Shown piece by piece: positions 62,494 to 64,000 of a DNA stretch of 64,000 bases; positions within the stretch are counted from its first letter, which is position 1, and the number at the start of each line of letters is the position of its first letter. The notes beneath the pieces are model-generated. The model saw nothing but the letters and a program-made list of their open reading frames with translations, was not told where the DNA came from and did not search any database. The position numbers and the translations under genes are program-made. Location: NCBI GenBank assembly GCA_021613535.1, contig CP075494.1, forward strand, positions 5,084,001-5,148,000, in the 5' to 3' direction. This stretch comes from Adineta vaga. Lineage: Eukaryota > Rotifera.

Positions 62494-63599
62494 GTGAAAA
62501 TCTAAAAGATGATAGAATCGTACGTATTGTATTTAAAACAAAACGTTTAAAAATAATCTGATTTTAATCGATTTTTTAGAATAAAAATCGATTGAAATGT
62601 CACAATTTTAGTCGAATTTTTAATTGAAAAAGAATCTTTTTTAATCGATTTTCAATATATCTCTATCAAAATATCGATTTTAAACAGATTTCTAACGGTT
62701 TTTTTCTAATCTTTATCGAACGAATCCTGACAAAATGTCGATGCATTCGTGCTTTTTTAATATTGCATATTGATCAAAGAATAACTTTTCAGGTCAATCT
62801 CGATCTTTCTTTCTTTCCTTTTTCTTTTCTTTTCTTTCAATGTATATAGGCGTATTATTTCGATAAATAAAGTTAGAGAAAAGAGTAAAGCCCGCGGCAC
62901 GTTCGTCTACTTACATTATATTTATTATCATAAATAACATCTCTAATAATGAGTATCTTTCAATCGATCAAATCTGTTCTCTGTTGAATAATTAGTTTGA
63001 TATAAACTCTCCGATTTGCTGCAACAGTATCACAAAAAGTCACATAACAGTTTTAAATAAGATCAAATCATCTCACTATAGAGGAAATCGTTTATATATA
63101 CAAATAGTATTTCAATTCAGCCACATATGTCAAATCAAATATGAACTTCAGTGGTGCTAGAAATTGCGTCATATTTTGAACTTTATTTTTGCTTCATTAG
63201 ATAGATCACGACTTTTTTGAATGGATAACATTAACAGATTCGTTGTCATAGTAATTCCTTGTAACGTTCGATGTTTTCATTGTTTTGTTTTAGAATTCAA
63301 ATGAGATGGAAGAAAGAAGACTTGACGGAGAAATAGATTTCAAATTTCGTCATGAAAACACTGAAGAAAATATACAGAGGTCACTAGTCAATATGTATTT
63401 GCCCATGACTGGTTTACAGTTCTTTTTCTTGAGCGTTTCAGTCGGAAGAACAGAAAAGAAAAGATTGACGATATTTTCATCATACACGTGAAAATGGCCG
63501 TATAAGGATAATATTGTATATTACTCAAATAAACTTAAATATTCTGTTGCAATACTAACATATACAATGCATTGATTTCTGCTTTTTTACTTTAAAACA
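62494..63599. other. Intergenic with clustered ATCGATTTT words
   Basis: 62550-62700 has about five copies of (a)atcgatttt or its complement in 150 bp, a small irregular repeat cluster. 62800-62840 is a pyrimidine tract (ttctttctttccttt). The rest is AT-rich. The plus ORF at 63306-63491 has no support as a gene. Confidence 0.45.
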
Positions 63600-64000
63600 A
63601 TGTGCATCGGTTTGCGACGTTTTTTCTTTAGACAAATACAAAAACGATCTTTCACTACTCGAATGACTGAGTCGGAAAATCCAGATGATTTATCCCATAT
63701 TCCAACTGATACAGAATCATATTCTTCTGTTTCAACACATCCTGAAATCAAATATCGACCAATGCCTGATCCATTATCTGTTTATGTACCATTGAATTCG
63801 TTAACTCAGAAAACTATTGATTCTATTGTGTCAACAATTCATCAATCTGAAAAAAGAGATTGGCACTTTGGTAGACGTACTCTTCTTGCTTTTCTACTTG
63901 CAATCCATAATCAATTGAAAGTAATCGAACAAAATAAAGATCGGGAAAATAAATTCGATGAAAAGACAATTCAACATGCATCAAAAGTTCGAAAATGGTT
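63600..64000 (+). CDS. 5' part of a probably mitochondrial protein (cut by window edge)
   Basis: An open frame starts at the ATG at 63600 and runs at least 133 codons to the window end without a stop. The N-terminus (MCIGLRRFFFRQIQKRSFTT) is rich in Arg, Phe and hydroxylated residues and lacks acids, as in a mitochondrial targeting presequence. A polar stretch and then a more structured segment follow (DWHFGRRTLLAFLLAIHNQL, then a Lys/Glu-rich helix). I do not recognise the family. A downstream in-frame Met (TRMTESENPD) could be an alternative start giving a non-mitochondrial form. Confidence 0.6.
   Translation, partial: MCIGLRRFFFRQIQKRSFTTRMTESENPDDLSHIPTDTESYSSVSTHPEIKYRPMPDPLSVYVPLNSLTQKTIDSIVSTIHQSEKRDWHFGRRTLLAFLLAIHNQLKVIEQNKDRENKFDEKTIQHASKVRKW

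Overview
The window looks like nuclear DNA of a bdelloid rotifer (Adineta/Rotaria type). The signs are AT-rich sequence, very short GT-AG introns (mostly 50-70 bp), many tandem and decayed gene copies, animal-type genes (DEG/ENaC channels, a matrix metalloprotease, a giant HECT ligase), and several genes whose families are typical of plants, fungi, protists or bacteria. The clade is inferred from the sequence; no search was run.

Positions 1-31000 are an array of decaying segmental duplicates. The recurring parts are a secreted PAN/NHL beta-propeller gene, an intronless multipass membrane gene, and a P3A-type plasma-membrane H+-ATPase gene. NHL copy A (1-1073) runs off the left edge. Copy B (3834-6541) is intact but has a 1.4 kb intron. 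Copy C (20264-20994) is a pseudogene. The membrane gene is intact at 12475-13344 and a remnant at 22201-22312. Both ATPase genes (13547-17276 and 22582-26279) assemble into 12 exons with no disabling change, 1022 and 1011 residues. A PAN plus galactose-binding-like gene (29415-30984) has a gutted copy at 3312-3700. Between these lie a less AT-rich unclassified insertion (6648-7600), a pair of short LTR-like repeats around a decayed DEDD-exonuclease-like gene (8071-10843), and a small terminal-inverted-repeat element (10534-10732).

Positions 31178-35904 hold two tandem DEG/ENaC channel genes exactly 3028 bp apart. Positions 37748-47395 hold a 3141-residue E3 ubiquitin ligase with SPRY, lectin-like and HECT domains.

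The right third (47.6-64 kb) carries single genes: a small Cys-containing secreted protein with an in-frame stop, an intronless CPBP-type intramembrane protease, a short charged protein, a matrixin with a long Thr/Arg-rich tail, a RING/TRAF-type zinc-finger protein, a decayed unknown gene, a type II membrane protein with a Ser/Thr-rich ectodomain, an intronless class V aminotransferase, a kiwellin/ripening-related protein, and the 5' end of a probably mitochondrial protein cut by the window edge.

Most notable are the duplicated H+-ATPases in an animal-type genome. Both have Asn where the family's proton-carrying Asp sits, and the copies are a mosaic of near-identical and diverged tracts. Also notable are the kiwellin gene and the LTR-flanked exonuclease remnant. 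Exon borders were read from splice sites and reading frame. They have no transcript support.
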